Shown: piece after piece, positions 1 through 5,843 of the stretch
Numbering within the stretch: the stretch's first letter is position 1
How the letters are laid out: each line of letters starts with the position of its first letter
NCBI GenBank assembly: GCA_014879345.1
Contig: JACSSI010000176.1
Location: forward strand, 1 to 8,456
DNA from: Anaerolineae bacterium
GTDB taxonomy: Bacteria; Chloroflexota; Anaerolineae; Promineifilales; Promineifilaceae
DNA length: 8,456 bases
Direction of reading: 5' to 3'
Made by a program: the position numbers and the translations under genes
Notes under the pieces: model-generated
The model's input: the letters and a program-made list of their open reading frames with translations, nothing else
What the model was told of the DNA's origin: nothing
The model's database searches: none

Positions 1-457
1 GCAGAATCATGCCGCTAAACGGTACGCGATAGTCAAAATGAAAGACCTCAATCATCAAATAATCAGCAATCGCCCACAAGCCAAAACAGCCAAACGCCAT
101 CACCAAAATGGCGATGGCAATACTGAGCAGCAAACAGCTTTGACCGCAGCCCAGGCTGCTGCTAGGCATGACACGAACTTTTGAGGCATTTTCTCTTTCT
201 GGGGATTGGGATTCAGCTACGTGGGGGCCATTGGTGGAGGTTGTTTTGGCTTCATTGCCTGTGGAGATTTGACCTGTCCCCGTGCAGCCAAACGCGGAAC
301 ATTTGAAGCCATTTGCCTGCCAACAATCTGTATGATGCCGTGCCCCATCTTCTGGACAAATGATGATTTCATCTCCAGCCACAAACGCTTCTTTGCACAA
401 AGCGCATTGCTGTTCAAGAAAGGCAGATCGGGAGCTAACGCGGAGGGGGCGAATCAT
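1..457 (-). CDS. Membrane-anchored RING-like (Prok-RING type) protein, partial, runs off left edge
   Basis: The frame is open from the ATG at 457 to the window edge, giving 152 residues without a stop, so the gene is cut by the window. Residues 18-58 form a RING-like zinc site: C18-x2-C21, C34-x2-D37, H42-x2-C45-W, C53-x4-C58. From the third ligand onward the spacing equals that of the neighbouring RING protein (522-950), except that Asp37 stands where that protein has Cys50. A Ser/Asn/Glu-rich linker (about 62-100) follows, then a hydrophobic segment at about 107-131 that should cross the membrane; the rest of the C-terminus is missing. By family knowledge such domains act as E3-like adaptors that bring an E2 to its target, here probably at the membrane. 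The start is the first ATG, lies 64 bases beyond the stop of the upstream RING gene and has no clear Shine-Dalgarno, so it is uncertain. The other frames here hold no convincing protein. Confidence 0.82.
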   Translation of the reverse strand, partial: MIRPLRVSSRSAFLEQQCALCKEAFVAGDEIIICPEDGARHHTDCWQANGFKCSAFGCTGTGQISTGNEAKTTSTNGPHVAESQSPERENASKVRVMPSSSLGCGQSCLLLSIAIAILVMAFGCFGLWAIADYLMIEVFHFDYRVPFSGMIL

Positions 458-471
458 GTGACTCGTAGTAC

Positions 472-525
472 GTAGTGCGTAGTGCGTAGTGCGTAATTTG
501 TTACGCACTACGCACTACGTATTAC
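472..525. repeat. Inverted repeat built from GTAGTGC words
   Basis: Arms 472-496 and 501-525 pair over 25 positions, with two mismatches that become wobble-type pairs, around a 4-base loop (497-500). The left arm continues a tandem run of the word GTAGTGC. The hairpin overlaps the stop codon of the RING gene and lies in the 64-base gap before the next RING gene. No T-run follows on the coding strand, so it is not a standard intrinsic terminator; RNA stabilisation or processing is possible. Confidence 0.8.
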
Positions 526-950
526 CCAATTTGTATCTGATCCAACAGCCATTGCCACAGGCGCTGCCAAAAGCCGGGTTGGCGCAAGCGTTCTACTTCG
601 CGGGCTTGTTGGGCTTTGAGCCGTTTTGTTTGAGCGGAAGGGCTGCTACCATTTGCAGACGGTGCGGGCAAGTCAGAATAGGTTATTCTGAGGGCGGGGT
701 CTTGATTACGGCCGTAGAGGTAATATTCAGTACATTCGCAGCCTAAAATGGCACATTTGGCGCCGCTTTGTTCCCAGCAAGCGCGATGGTAAAGCGTGCC
801 GCATTTTGAGCAGACGATGGGGCGTACTGCTGGGTCGTTTATATTGTTTTCCACCGCACCCGCACAGATGGGGCAGTGCAAACTCAAACGGTTGGCTTCG
901 CTAATATCGTCATCCGAGATGTGGATGAGTGGGAGTTCTTGTTCTTCCAT
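522..950 (-). CDS. RING-like zinc-finger protein, candidate E3 of the ubiquitin-like system
   Basis: This 142-residue protein has an N-terminal RING-like domain with ligands C26-x2-C29, C47-x2-C50, H55-x2-C58-W, C66-x4-C71 and an extra C73. The CxxCG-x3-H-x2-CW signature is typical of prokaryotic RING finger family 1. By family knowledge it would bind the E2 and help transfer the Ubl to a target. A flexible Ser/Ala/Pro region (about 95-108) and a basic helix (about 108-124) follow. The C-terminal helix (FWQRLWQWLLDQIQ, 127-140) is rich in Trp and amphipathic and may touch membrane or a partner. Two copies of a short hydrophobic-acidic motif flank the zinc domain: LIHISDDDIS (8-17) and LRITYSDLPAP (87-97). 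The ATG at 950 has only a weak ribosome site. A likely promoter lies about 60 bases upstream, so the two RING genes may be partly independent of the genes before them. Confidence 0.9.
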   Translation of the reverse strand: MEEQELPLIHISDDDISEANRLSLHCPICAGAVENNINDPAVRPIVCSKCGTLYHRACWEQSGAKCAILGCECTEYYLYGRNQDPALRITYSDLPAPSANGSSPSAQTKRLKAQQAREVERLRQPGFWQRLWQWLLDQIQIG

Positions 951-960
951 TTTTAGTAAT

Positions 961-995
961 CAGTAAACAGTGTTCAGTTAGCAGTGAACAGTGAT
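961..995. repeat. CAGT(G/A)AACAGTG word repeat
   Basis: This stretch is made of variants of the word CAGTGAACAGTG. The same word family builds the inverted repeat at 7747-7818. Here it sits in the presumed leader between the TATAAT box and the RING start, and no full opposite arm is present. Confidence 0.65.
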
Positions 996-1007
996 AAATT
1001 TAGAGGC

Positions 1008-1037
1008 ATTATACACGATTTGGGGAGCGTTTGTCCT
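1008..1037 (-). promoter_or_regulatory. Possible sigma-70 type promoter for the RING genes
   Basis: On the minus strand a perfect TATAAT (1008-1013), with TG directly in front, is preceded after 18 bases by AGGACA (1032-1037), which matches 4 of 6 bases of TTGACA. Transcription would start near 1001, giving a leader of about 50 bases before the ATG at 950. It lies in the 166-base gap between the second JAMM gene and the first RING gene, the right place for an internal promoter. The assignment rests on the match alone. Confidence 0.45.
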
Positions 1038-1076
1038 GAAAAAACGATCGCTCTGTGATGACATTCATCATTCATG

Positions 1077-1100
1077 CTTTCGACTTGCTCAGGGCAGGCA
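1077..1100. repeat. Dispersed repeat of the CTTCGACnnnCTCAGGGC type
   Basis: The plus strand reads CTTTCGACTTGCTCAGGGCA, resembling a short dispersed repeat found between genes in many bacterial genomes. A related copy lies in the opposite orientation at 4542-4567. The remainder of the 951-1116 gap also holds several TTCATCATT-like words (1063-1118), with no gene. Confidence 0.5.
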
Positions 1101-1116
1101 CGCATCGTTCATCATT

Positions 1117-2229
1117 TTACCAAGATTGGGCAGCCCAGTTCGGCCACTCAAAATCCATCGGACTGACACGAGTTTTTTGCCGATCCCAGCAGAAAAAGCC
1201 GCTTGTTTTGGCACGGGGGTCTAGTACCAACGCCACATGCCAGATTTGGGTGAAGAAGTTCTGGTGAATAAACTGATCCATTCCTGACAAGAAAATGCCG
1301 AAGCCTGGGTGTGTATGATACCAGCCGACCATAACGGCCGTTTCATCCGGGTATCGTTCGCGTAGTTTATCATTCATATAGCGCCAGCTTTCGGGTGTGT
1401 AGGTGACGCTGGCTCCCTGCATGACCGTGTGTTTGGCTATGATGGTATCGATGATATGGACCACATAACGGCCGTCTGGCTGTTTTTCAGGCGGGGGGCC
1501 AATGAGCACACCCGCTACTTCACGGTTAGGACTGCTGAGTGCGTGAGCCTGGGCAGCCCGCAGTACCGGTTCATCGATGAGCACATCCGCCGCCATCCAG
1601 GTAGCCGTACCAATGGGCAGCCGTCGTCCGGCGATGCGTACACGGGCTTTGCTCGGCGCAATAACGACATCATCAGGACTGGGGCCAGCCGTTTCTTCTG
1701 GCTCGGCATACACTGGCTGAGAATCAGAGACGACGACCTCAGGTTCTGGTTCAGATTCGTTTTCCGCTACTTCGTCTTCTAACTCTTGTTCTGGCACGCC
1801 CTCATCTGTTTCGATTATTTCGGTGATAACGGCCGTTTCCACAAGCTCAGTGTCCACTGTTTCTTCTGCCGGTACAGGATTGTCTTCAAGTGCAATAGCT
1901 GCCGCTGGAATAACAATCGCCTGTTTGCGCCAAGAATCAGCCAAAGAGCGCGATTCTCCCTTGCGATCCACCACTGTCACCTCAATGGCAATATCCTCTT
2001 GCTCATCAAGGTCGATCAGCGTGATAGCTTCATACGCATCCCAAACATCAGCTTCCAGGGCATCGGCAAAGGCCTGCAAATCTGCCAGCGTACATTCGGC
2101 TAACGGTTTGACAGTGCCGTCTACAGTCACATTATCAGGCGGTGTCAGTACCACCGTCACTTCAGCAGATTCGCCCGTGCCGGGCATGGTTAGGGTAATA
2201 AGTGCGGCGTAAACAAGTTCATCAGTCAT
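1117..2229 (-). CDS. JAMM/MPN (JAB) metallopeptidase with novel N-terminal domain, candidate Ubl deconjugase
   Basis: The protein has 370 residues. The C-terminal half (about 195-370) is a JAB/MPN domain with a complete JAMM zinc site: E237 in REVAGVLIG, then H305-T-H307-P, S315 and D318 in HTHPGFGIFLSGMD. Enzymes of this family cut isopeptide or peptide bonds after ubiquitin-like proteins, so it could release or mature the Ubl. The N-terminal domain (about 1-110) is of mixed alpha/beta look and I do not recognise it. A very acidic linker (about 115-190, rich in Glu, Asp and Pro) joins the two. It has no signal peptide or membrane segment, so it should be cytosolic. The ATG at 2229 is chosen; an in-frame TTG at 2280 would start inside the intergenic hairpin and is less likely, though no strong Shine-Dalgarno precedes the ATG. 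It follows the membrane JAMM gene after 107 bases. Confidence 0.92.
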   Translation of the reverse strand: MTDELVYAALITLTMPGTGESAEVTVVLTPPDNVTVDGTVKPLAECTLADLQAFADALEADVWDAYEAITLIDLDEQEDIAIEVTVVDRKGESRSLADSWRKQAIVIPAAAIALEDNPVPAEETVDTELVETAVITEIIETDEGVPEQELEDEVAENESEPEPEVVVSDSQPVYAEPEETAGPSPDDVVIAPSKARVRIAGRRLPIGTATWMAADVLIDEPVLRAAQAHALSSPNREVAGVLIGPPPEKQPDGRYVVHIIDTIIAKHTVMQGASVTYTPESWRYMNDKLRERYPDETAVMVGWYHTHPGFGIFLSGMDQFIHQNFFTQIWHVALVLDPRAKTSGFFCWDRQKTRVSPMDFEWPNWAAQSW

Positions 2230-2255
2230 GTAAATATTAGTCCAGTAGTTAATAA

Positions 2256-2327
2256 AGGTTGCAAAGTGGCATGGTTGCAAGGTGTCTGAGGCACAAGTTA
2301 CTTTGCTGCTCTGCCACTTTGCAACTT
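2256..2327. repeat. Inverted repeat built from GTTGCAAAG words
   Basis: Arms 2258-2271 and 2312-2325 are perfectly complementary over 14 bases and extend to 2256 and 2327 with one mismatch. The 40-base loop carries a further GTTGCAAGG word (2274-2282) and a partial inverted partner. It fills most of the gap between the two JAMM genes. The same words form the tandem array at 4481-4511. Confidence 0.7.
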
Positions 2328-2336
2328 TGCCGCCGT

Positions 2337-3563
2337 TTAGGGAACTAGCTCGATGGCAATATCACACCGTGCCGTATTGGTTAGCCGAATATTATTGCGA
2401 TCAACGGCCGTTAAGCGAAGCTCATAGACACCTGGCGGCGTTTCAGACGTGTCCCAGGTTGCCAGTTGGCCTAGTTTGGTGCTGCGGCGGATGGTGTTTA
2501 TCGGTTGCCATGTTTCGCTGTTTAACGGCCGTTGTTCAATCTGGTAACGGGTGGCATCAGGATGACTAGCCGTGCCCATCACCTCAAGCTCCGTGCCGAC
2601 GCGAAAGCCTGAGCCTAGAATCGGGTTCAGAATGCGCAGACGGGGGTCTGGGCAAGCGGCAGCATTCGTTTCGGCCAACGCTTCATTTGCCATCGCCAAC
2701 ACCACATTCTCCAGACGGTTCACCTTCTGGCTGAGTGGAATGAGCCAGCCAACGAGCATAAACAGCGCCAACAGCAGGCCAATACTGCCCACAATCAGGC
2801 CAATGCCTGGATTAAATGACGGTTTGGGCGTCGCTGGGGCGTAGACAGTTGTTTGCTCAGTTTGGGCAGCGCCTTTTTTTTGTGCCAGTTCCGCTTCTGT
2901 CGCATCTTTCCAGACGGAGGTGCGCACCACGCGCCAGTTGACATAAGGTGTTTCTTGTGCGTCAAGCAGTTCGTAAAAACCGGCAAAGGGAATCAGTTCT
3001 TCATTTTCCCAGCCAAAGAAACAGGCTTCTTTGCGCACCGGATCGACGACCAGCCCTACATGCCAGGGCAGCGTAAACGCCGCCGAATGCACCACCACAT
3101 CGTCGCCAGAATAAAAGACGCCCAAATTGGGGTGGGTGTGGAACCAGCCCACGATTTCCAGATTGGGATAATTCTTTTCCCGATCCAGGCGCAGTTGATT
3201 CCAGGTATCGGCATTGAACGTGAAGTGGAGCGGCCCATGATCGGCGCTGATGGCAGGCACAGCGGCATCTACAGAGACGTAGACCTGTCCGTTGCTTCGG
3301 TAGGCATGTCCCAACAGCGCTCCGCCCAATTCTGTGCGCAAATTGCTGCGGCTGTGTGCGTCTATCTGCGCCAGCGCCGCCTGACTGGTGATGACGATGA
3401 CCTGTCCTGGCACTTTATTACCATGCAGCACCGTTTGTGTACCGAGGTCTGGCGGCTGTTTTTGCGGAAGTTGTTGGATGCCGGGGTGGGTGATGGTCTC
3501 ACTTGGCTCAGTGGGAGTTGGCTCCGAAACGGCCGTTTTAGAGGATGTTGATGCCGAAGTCAT
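2337..3563 (-). CDS. Membrane-spanning JAMM/MPN (JAB) metallopeptidase with extracytoplasmic Ig-like domain
   Basis: The 408-residue protein begins with a Pro/Thr/Ser-rich tail (1-45). A JAB/MPN domain (about 52-215) follows with a complete JAMM site: E78 in TELGGALLGH, H142-T-H144-P, S152 and D155. A Gln/Ala/Pro linker leads to one strong membrane helix (about 253-277), a short coiled coil (about 278-298) and a C-terminal beta-sandwich-like domain (about 303-408). That last domain has exactly two cysteines, C304 and C400, at its two ends, which could form a disulfide outside the cell. I infer a peptidase in the cytosol and a sensing or binding domain outside. The expected role is removal of the Ubl from targets near the membrane. 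Its ATG lies inside the E2 gene (26-base overlap), with GGAAGG just upstream, so the two are probably translationally coupled. Confidence 0.92.
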   Translation of the reverse strand: MTSASTSSKTAVSEPTPTEPSETITHPGIQQLPQKQPPDLGTQTVLHGNKVPGQVIVITSQAALAQIDAHSRSNLRTELGGALLGHAYRSNGQVYVSVDAAVPAISADHGPLHFTFNADTWNQLRLDREKNYPNLEIVGWFHTHPNLGVFYSGDDVVVHSAAFTLPWHVGLVVDPVRKEACFFGWENEELIPFAGFYELLDAQETPYVNWRVVRTSVWKDATEAELAQKKGAAQTEQTTVYAPATPKPSFNPGIGLIVGSIGLLLALFMLVGWLIPLSQKVNRLENVVLAMANEALAETNAAACPDPRLRILNPILGSGFRVGTELEVMGTASHPDATRYQIEQRPLNSETWQPINTIRRSTKLGQLATWDTSETPPGVYELRLTAVDRNNIRLTNTARCDIAIELVP

Positions 3564-4077
3564 CGCCTTCCATCTCCGTTTCCCCGAGCGAAATCATATC
3601 TTCCAGGGATTTGCCTTTCAAGCTGCGACTGTCGATAGGGAACAAATTTTTGTGGCGCAGCGCCCACGAGGCCGCCTTTGAGTTCATCGGGTCGCGTGGA
3701 TCATAATTCTTATACTGCACCATTTCACCCAGCGTCAGCAGCAGTTCGTCAAGCGTTTTGGCTGCCCACCAGGCACCAATGCATACCGCGCCAGTTACAT
3801 GGATATTTGGATGGAAAATCGGTGTCATCCACTTTAATTGTGGTTGTTTTAATGGGTATTCCGCGTGCAAATACACGCTCACTTTGTGGTCGCTGCGCAG
3901 GATAGGTTCACCGTTTGCCTTGATATTTTCCACACCGCGACAGGTGAACTGGATGAGATATTTTTCCGGCGGATCGCCATCTGTGGTGAGTACGCGAATG
4001 AACTCACTGCGATTTACCAGACTTTGGATACTTTTATTATCGTTGCGCAACCGAGTTTCACGGATGTCAAAGGACAT
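3538..4077 (-). CDS. E2 ubiquitin-conjugating enzyme-like protein (UBC fold)
   Basis: The 179 residues are near the usual E2 size. The central segment (about 62-136) carries the eukaryote-like signature: YPLKQPQLKW, then H89-P90-N91 and Cys99 eight residues after Asn91, the spacing of the catalytic Cys in classical E2 enzymes. A helix follows with DPMNSKAASW (129-138), which matches the P-x-N-x-x-A region after the E2 active site. It would accept the Ubl as a thioester from the E1 (4592-5773) and hand it to a target with help from the RING proteins. The C-terminal tail (about 148-179) is acidic and may be flexible. A GAGG sequence stands 7 bases before the ATG at 4077. The 3' end overlaps the membrane JAMM gene by 26 bases. 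The full HPN-Cys set suggests an active enzyme. Confidence 0.95.
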   Translation of the reverse strand: MSFDIRETRLRNDNKSIQSLVNRSEFIRVLTTDGDPPEKYLIQFTCRGVENIKANGEPILRSDHKVSVYLHAEYPLKQPQLKWMTPIFHPNIHVTGAVCIGAWWAAKTLDELLLTLGEMVQYKNYDPRDPMNSKAASWALRHKNLFPIDSRSLKGKSLEDMISLGETEMEGDDFGINIL

Positions 4078-4085
4078 AATTGCCT

Positions 4086-4145
4086 CAAAAAATTAGAAGG
4101 CAGAAATCAGAAGGCAGAATATTTCTGCCTTCTGATTTCTGCCTT
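4086..4145 (-). promoter_or_regulatory. Perfect 23-bp hairpin followed by T6, possible attenuator between Ubl and E2
   Basis: Arms 4097-4119 and 4123-4145 are perfect reverse complements with a 3-base loop, built from the word GGCAGAAATCAGAA. On the minus strand the stem is followed after four bases by six T (4087-4092), about 9 bases before the E2 start. A stem followed by a T-run resembles an intrinsic terminator, but it sits inside the operon. Partial read-through would make more Ubl than E2. The word belongs to a repeat family also present at 6432-6489, so a repeat origin without function is possible. Confidence 0.5.
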
Positions 4146-4157
4146 TTGCCTTTAAAA

Positions 4158-4424
4158 TTAACCTGCGGTTACTTCTGGGAACAGACTGAGGATATCGTCT
4201 TCTTGCACACCGGCATCGGCCAGGGATTCGTCTTCAGAAAGGCGCTTGCCGGATGAACGGTGATCAAGACGGTAGGTGATGGGGTTGGCGCCCTGGTTGG
4301 TGGGCAGCCCCATTTTGCTTACGAGCGCTGGAATCAGACGCCGCATCGGTACATCGCCGGGGAGTTCTACCGGGGTCTTTTTGGAACCAGTCGGATCGTA
4401 GATGATTACTTTTATGCTTGCCAT
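4158..4424 (-). CDS. Ubiquitin-like beta-grasp protein with C-terminal glycine
   Basis: This is an 88-residue protein of ubiquitin size. The first strand (SIKVIIYDPTG), a helix (MRRLIPALVSKMG, 27-39), and the later pattern GKRLSEDESLADAGVQEDDILSL follow the ubiquitin order of strand, hairpin, helix, then the GK-x-L...L-x-D...I...L segment. It looks closest to the YukD-type branch of ubiquitin-like proteins. It ends EVTAG, with one terminal glycine instead of the Gly-Gly of ubiquitin, so no processing would be needed to expose the end. The E1 (4592-5773), E2 and JAMM genes directly around it mark it as the modifier of the system. The ATG at 4424 is chosen because GGAGG (4433-4437) lies 8 bases upstream; an in-frame TTG at 4439 would put that site inside the gene. 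Confidence 0.93.
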   Translation of the reverse strand: MASIKVIIYDPTGSKKTPVELPGDVPMRRLIPALVSKMGLPTNQGANPITYRLDHRSSGKRLSEDESLADAGVQEDDILSLFPEVTAG

Positions 4425-4432
4425 TGTTTTAG

Positions 4433-4437
4433 CCTCC
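4433..4437 (-). promoter_or_regulatory. Strong Shine-Dalgarno of the ubiquitin-like gene
   Basis: GGAGG on the minus strand lies 8 bases before the ATG at 4424 and decides that start over the upstream TTG. It is among the best ribosome sites in the window, as expected for a modifier made in excess over its enzymes. Confidence 0.8.
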
Positions 4438-4480
4438 AATGTTGTTTAAGCGTTTGTTCAAAGGTTATTACGTAAATTAA

Positions 4481-4511
4481 GTTGCAAGGTTGCAAAGTTG
4501 CAGGTTGCAAG
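4481..4511. repeat. Tandem GTTGCAA(A/G)G word repeat
   Basis: Four copies of a GTTGCAAG-like word stand in a row in the 167-base gap between E1 and the Ubl gene. The same word forms the inverted repeat at 2256-2327. No clear promoter was found in the gap; a TTGCAA with a TAATAA 19 bases downstream is possible but weak. Confidence 0.7.
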
Positions 4512-4541
4512 TGTGGATATTGTAACGCACCTATACAGCGA

Positions 4542-4567
4542 GGCGAGGGCTGAATTTGTCGAAGCCC
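4542..4567. repeat. Second copy of the CTTCGAC...CTCAG-type dispersed repeat
   Basis: The minus strand reads GGGCTTCGACAAATTCAGCC, a variant of the repeat at 1077-1100 in opposite orientation. The GGGCT and AGCCC ends could form a small stem, but no T-run follows. It lies 25 bases after the E1 stop. Confidence 0.5.
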
Positions 4568-4591
4568 GATTATGCCTCATATTTTAACTGC

Positions 4592-5773
4592 CTACTCGAA
4601 AACGAGAAAGGTTTCTTTGTCTCCGGTGATTTCAAAATAGGCCAGTTTACTGCCATTGCGGCCACGGACGATGCTTAAGGGAGCAAAGTCTACGTCGGCC
4701 AGGGTGCGGTCTAGGAAATCCTCTTCACCGGTGATGCGGTGGGTGAGCTTCATTTCTCGCTGAACGCCGGTGGTGGGCGAGGTAAGCTGACTCTCGTTTA
4801 GCCGCGCCATGTGTTTGAAGATGAATTCTTCTTCGCCCGTGCTGGAATCGATCATGCTGATGACGAGTTCATGGCTGAATTCGATGATGGCTTCGGGACC
4901 TAGATGGGTGCGAACGGCCGTTATCAAATCCCTCAACGTCGATTCCTCAGAATTCACATCAACCAACTCAATAATCGGGTCTAGCGCCGGATGCATTCGG
5001 TCTTCAATGACGGGATATTCTGTCTTGTAGATGTCGTTGGTCAGTCCGTTGATGAGCAGACCAACACCTGCTTCCACGTCCATGTCGTGGATAATCTTCA
5101 ACGCTTCCTGCGTTTGGAACGCCGCCACGATAGAGGCGCTGGTGGGCGTGGTGGGCACTTTGCCCTGGAGTACGTTTTCTCGCGCCAACAGCGGGCAGGA
5201 GTAGCGCAAACTGATCATCTGATAATCGTAATCAGTGAGGGTGCTTTCATAATTCGCGCCTCGGCCGGGCCAGAAGACGCGCACGATGCCCATCAGTTCT
5301 TGAATGGCGCCATCTACCCAGGGCCGGTTAACAGCCTGGCTGAAGCGGTCAATAGAGAGCCGTGCTTCGCGGTTGTCCAGGCAGCCCACAATCACGTCCA
5401 CATGGCGAAAAACGCCCATGCCCAGTTCAAAGTTGATGTCGCCATGCCATGCTTTGACATTCACATCAGGATTGAGTTCCTTGACGGCGGCGGCGGCGGC
5501 ATCGACTTTGCGCTTGCCGTTGTCCGAGCCGCGGAAAAGCACGGAACGGCTCAGGTTGCTGTCCTCTATGGTGTCGAAGTCGGCGATTAAGAGATTGCCA
5601 ATGCCCATGAGCGCGAGATTCTTGAGCACTTCGTTGCCCAGTGCGCCGGCGCCCACCACCAGCACGGTGGCGTTGCGTACCGTTTCCTGCTGCCACCAAC
5701 TGATGTAGCTGAAGGTGTGGTAGCGGTCGCTGTCCGGGTCGGTAATGACGATAGTTTCAGTGGTTTCTGTCAT
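4592..5773 (-). CDS. E1-like activating enzyme (ThiF/MoeB family)
   Basis: The 393-residue protein carries a complete adenylation domain (about 20-245). It shows G41-A-G-A-L-G46 for ATP, D65-F-D67, the N73-L-S-R76 arginine, the lysines of GKRK (86-89), and D133 in GCLDN. The sequence RYSCPLL places a likely catalytic Cys at 193, before a P-T-T-P crossover and the QTQEALK helix (221-226), as in true E1 enzymes that make a thioester. It has only two cysteines (131 and 193), so the structural zinc of MoeB/ThiF is absent. Residues about 265-393 form an additional alpha/beta region that I do not recognise; by position it could recruit the E2 or the Ubl. The reaction would be ATP-dependent adenylation of the Ubl glycine, then thioester formation and transfer to E2 Cys99. 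AAAGGAAA precedes the ATG at 5773. The N-terminus has ETIVITDPDS, weakly like the motif in its neighbours. Confidence 0.95.
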   Translation of the reverse strand: MTETTETIVITDPDSDRYHTFSYISWWQQETVRNATVLVVGAGALGNEVLKNLALMGIGNLLIADFDTIEDSNLSRSVLFRGSDNGKRKVDAAAAAVKELNPDVNVKAWHGDINFELGMGVFRHVDVIVGCLDNREARLSIDRFSQAVNRPWVDGAIQELMGIVRVFWPGRGANYESTLTDYDYQMISLRYSCPLLARENVLQGKVPTTPTSASIVAAFQTQEALKIIHDMDVEAGVGLLINGLTNDIYKTEYPVIEDRMHPALDPIIELVDVNSEESTLRDLITAVRTHLGPEAIIEFSHELVISMIDSSTGEEEFIFKHMARLNESQLTSPTTGVQREMKLTHRITGEEDFLDRTLADVDFAPLSIVRGRNGSKLAYFEITGDKETFLVFE

Positions 5774-5784
5774 AGTTTCCTTTC

Positions 5785-5843
5785 AGATAGAGATAGAGTG
5801 TAGAGATAGAGACATCCTCTATCTCTACACTCTATCTCTATCT
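5785..5843. repeat. Perfect 27-bp inverted repeat of AGATAGAG words
   Basis: Arms 5785-5811 and 5817-5843 are exact reverse complements with a 5-base loop (5812-5816). Each arm is itself made of repeated AGATAGAG units around a TGT. It fills nearly the whole 69-base gap between the CAP gene and E1, ending at the first base of the CAP stop codon. There is no T-run after it. Confidence 0.9.

Noticed and set aside
217..417. 66-codon minus-strand open frame at the left end
   Set aside because: Another frame of the same strand gives the Cys/His pattern of a RING domain and a membrane helix and stays open to the edge, so this one is a shadow.
472..525. Intrinsic terminator after the first RING gene
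   Set aside because: The stem is strong but no T-run follows on the coding strand.
2230..2280. TTG start that would lengthen the second JAMM protein by 17 residues
   Set aside because: The added part is coded by the intergenic hairpin and gives no signal peptide or motif.
2853..3551. 232-codon plus-strand open frame
   Set aside because: It lies opposite the membrane JAMM gene, whose motifs are complete; it has no domain and no own ribosome site.
4481..4511. CRISPR-like array in the tandem GTTGCAA region
   Set aside because: Units are only 8-9 bases with no unique spacers, and there are no cas genes.
4497..4591. Possible promoter in the E1-Ubl gap (TCGACA and TATAGG, or TACAAT)
   Set aside because: Spacings are wrong (21 bases) or a -35 box is missing, so no call was made.
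4991..5590. 199-codon plus-strand open frame
   Set aside because: It is antisense to the E1 adenylation domain, and its composition follows from the E1 codons.
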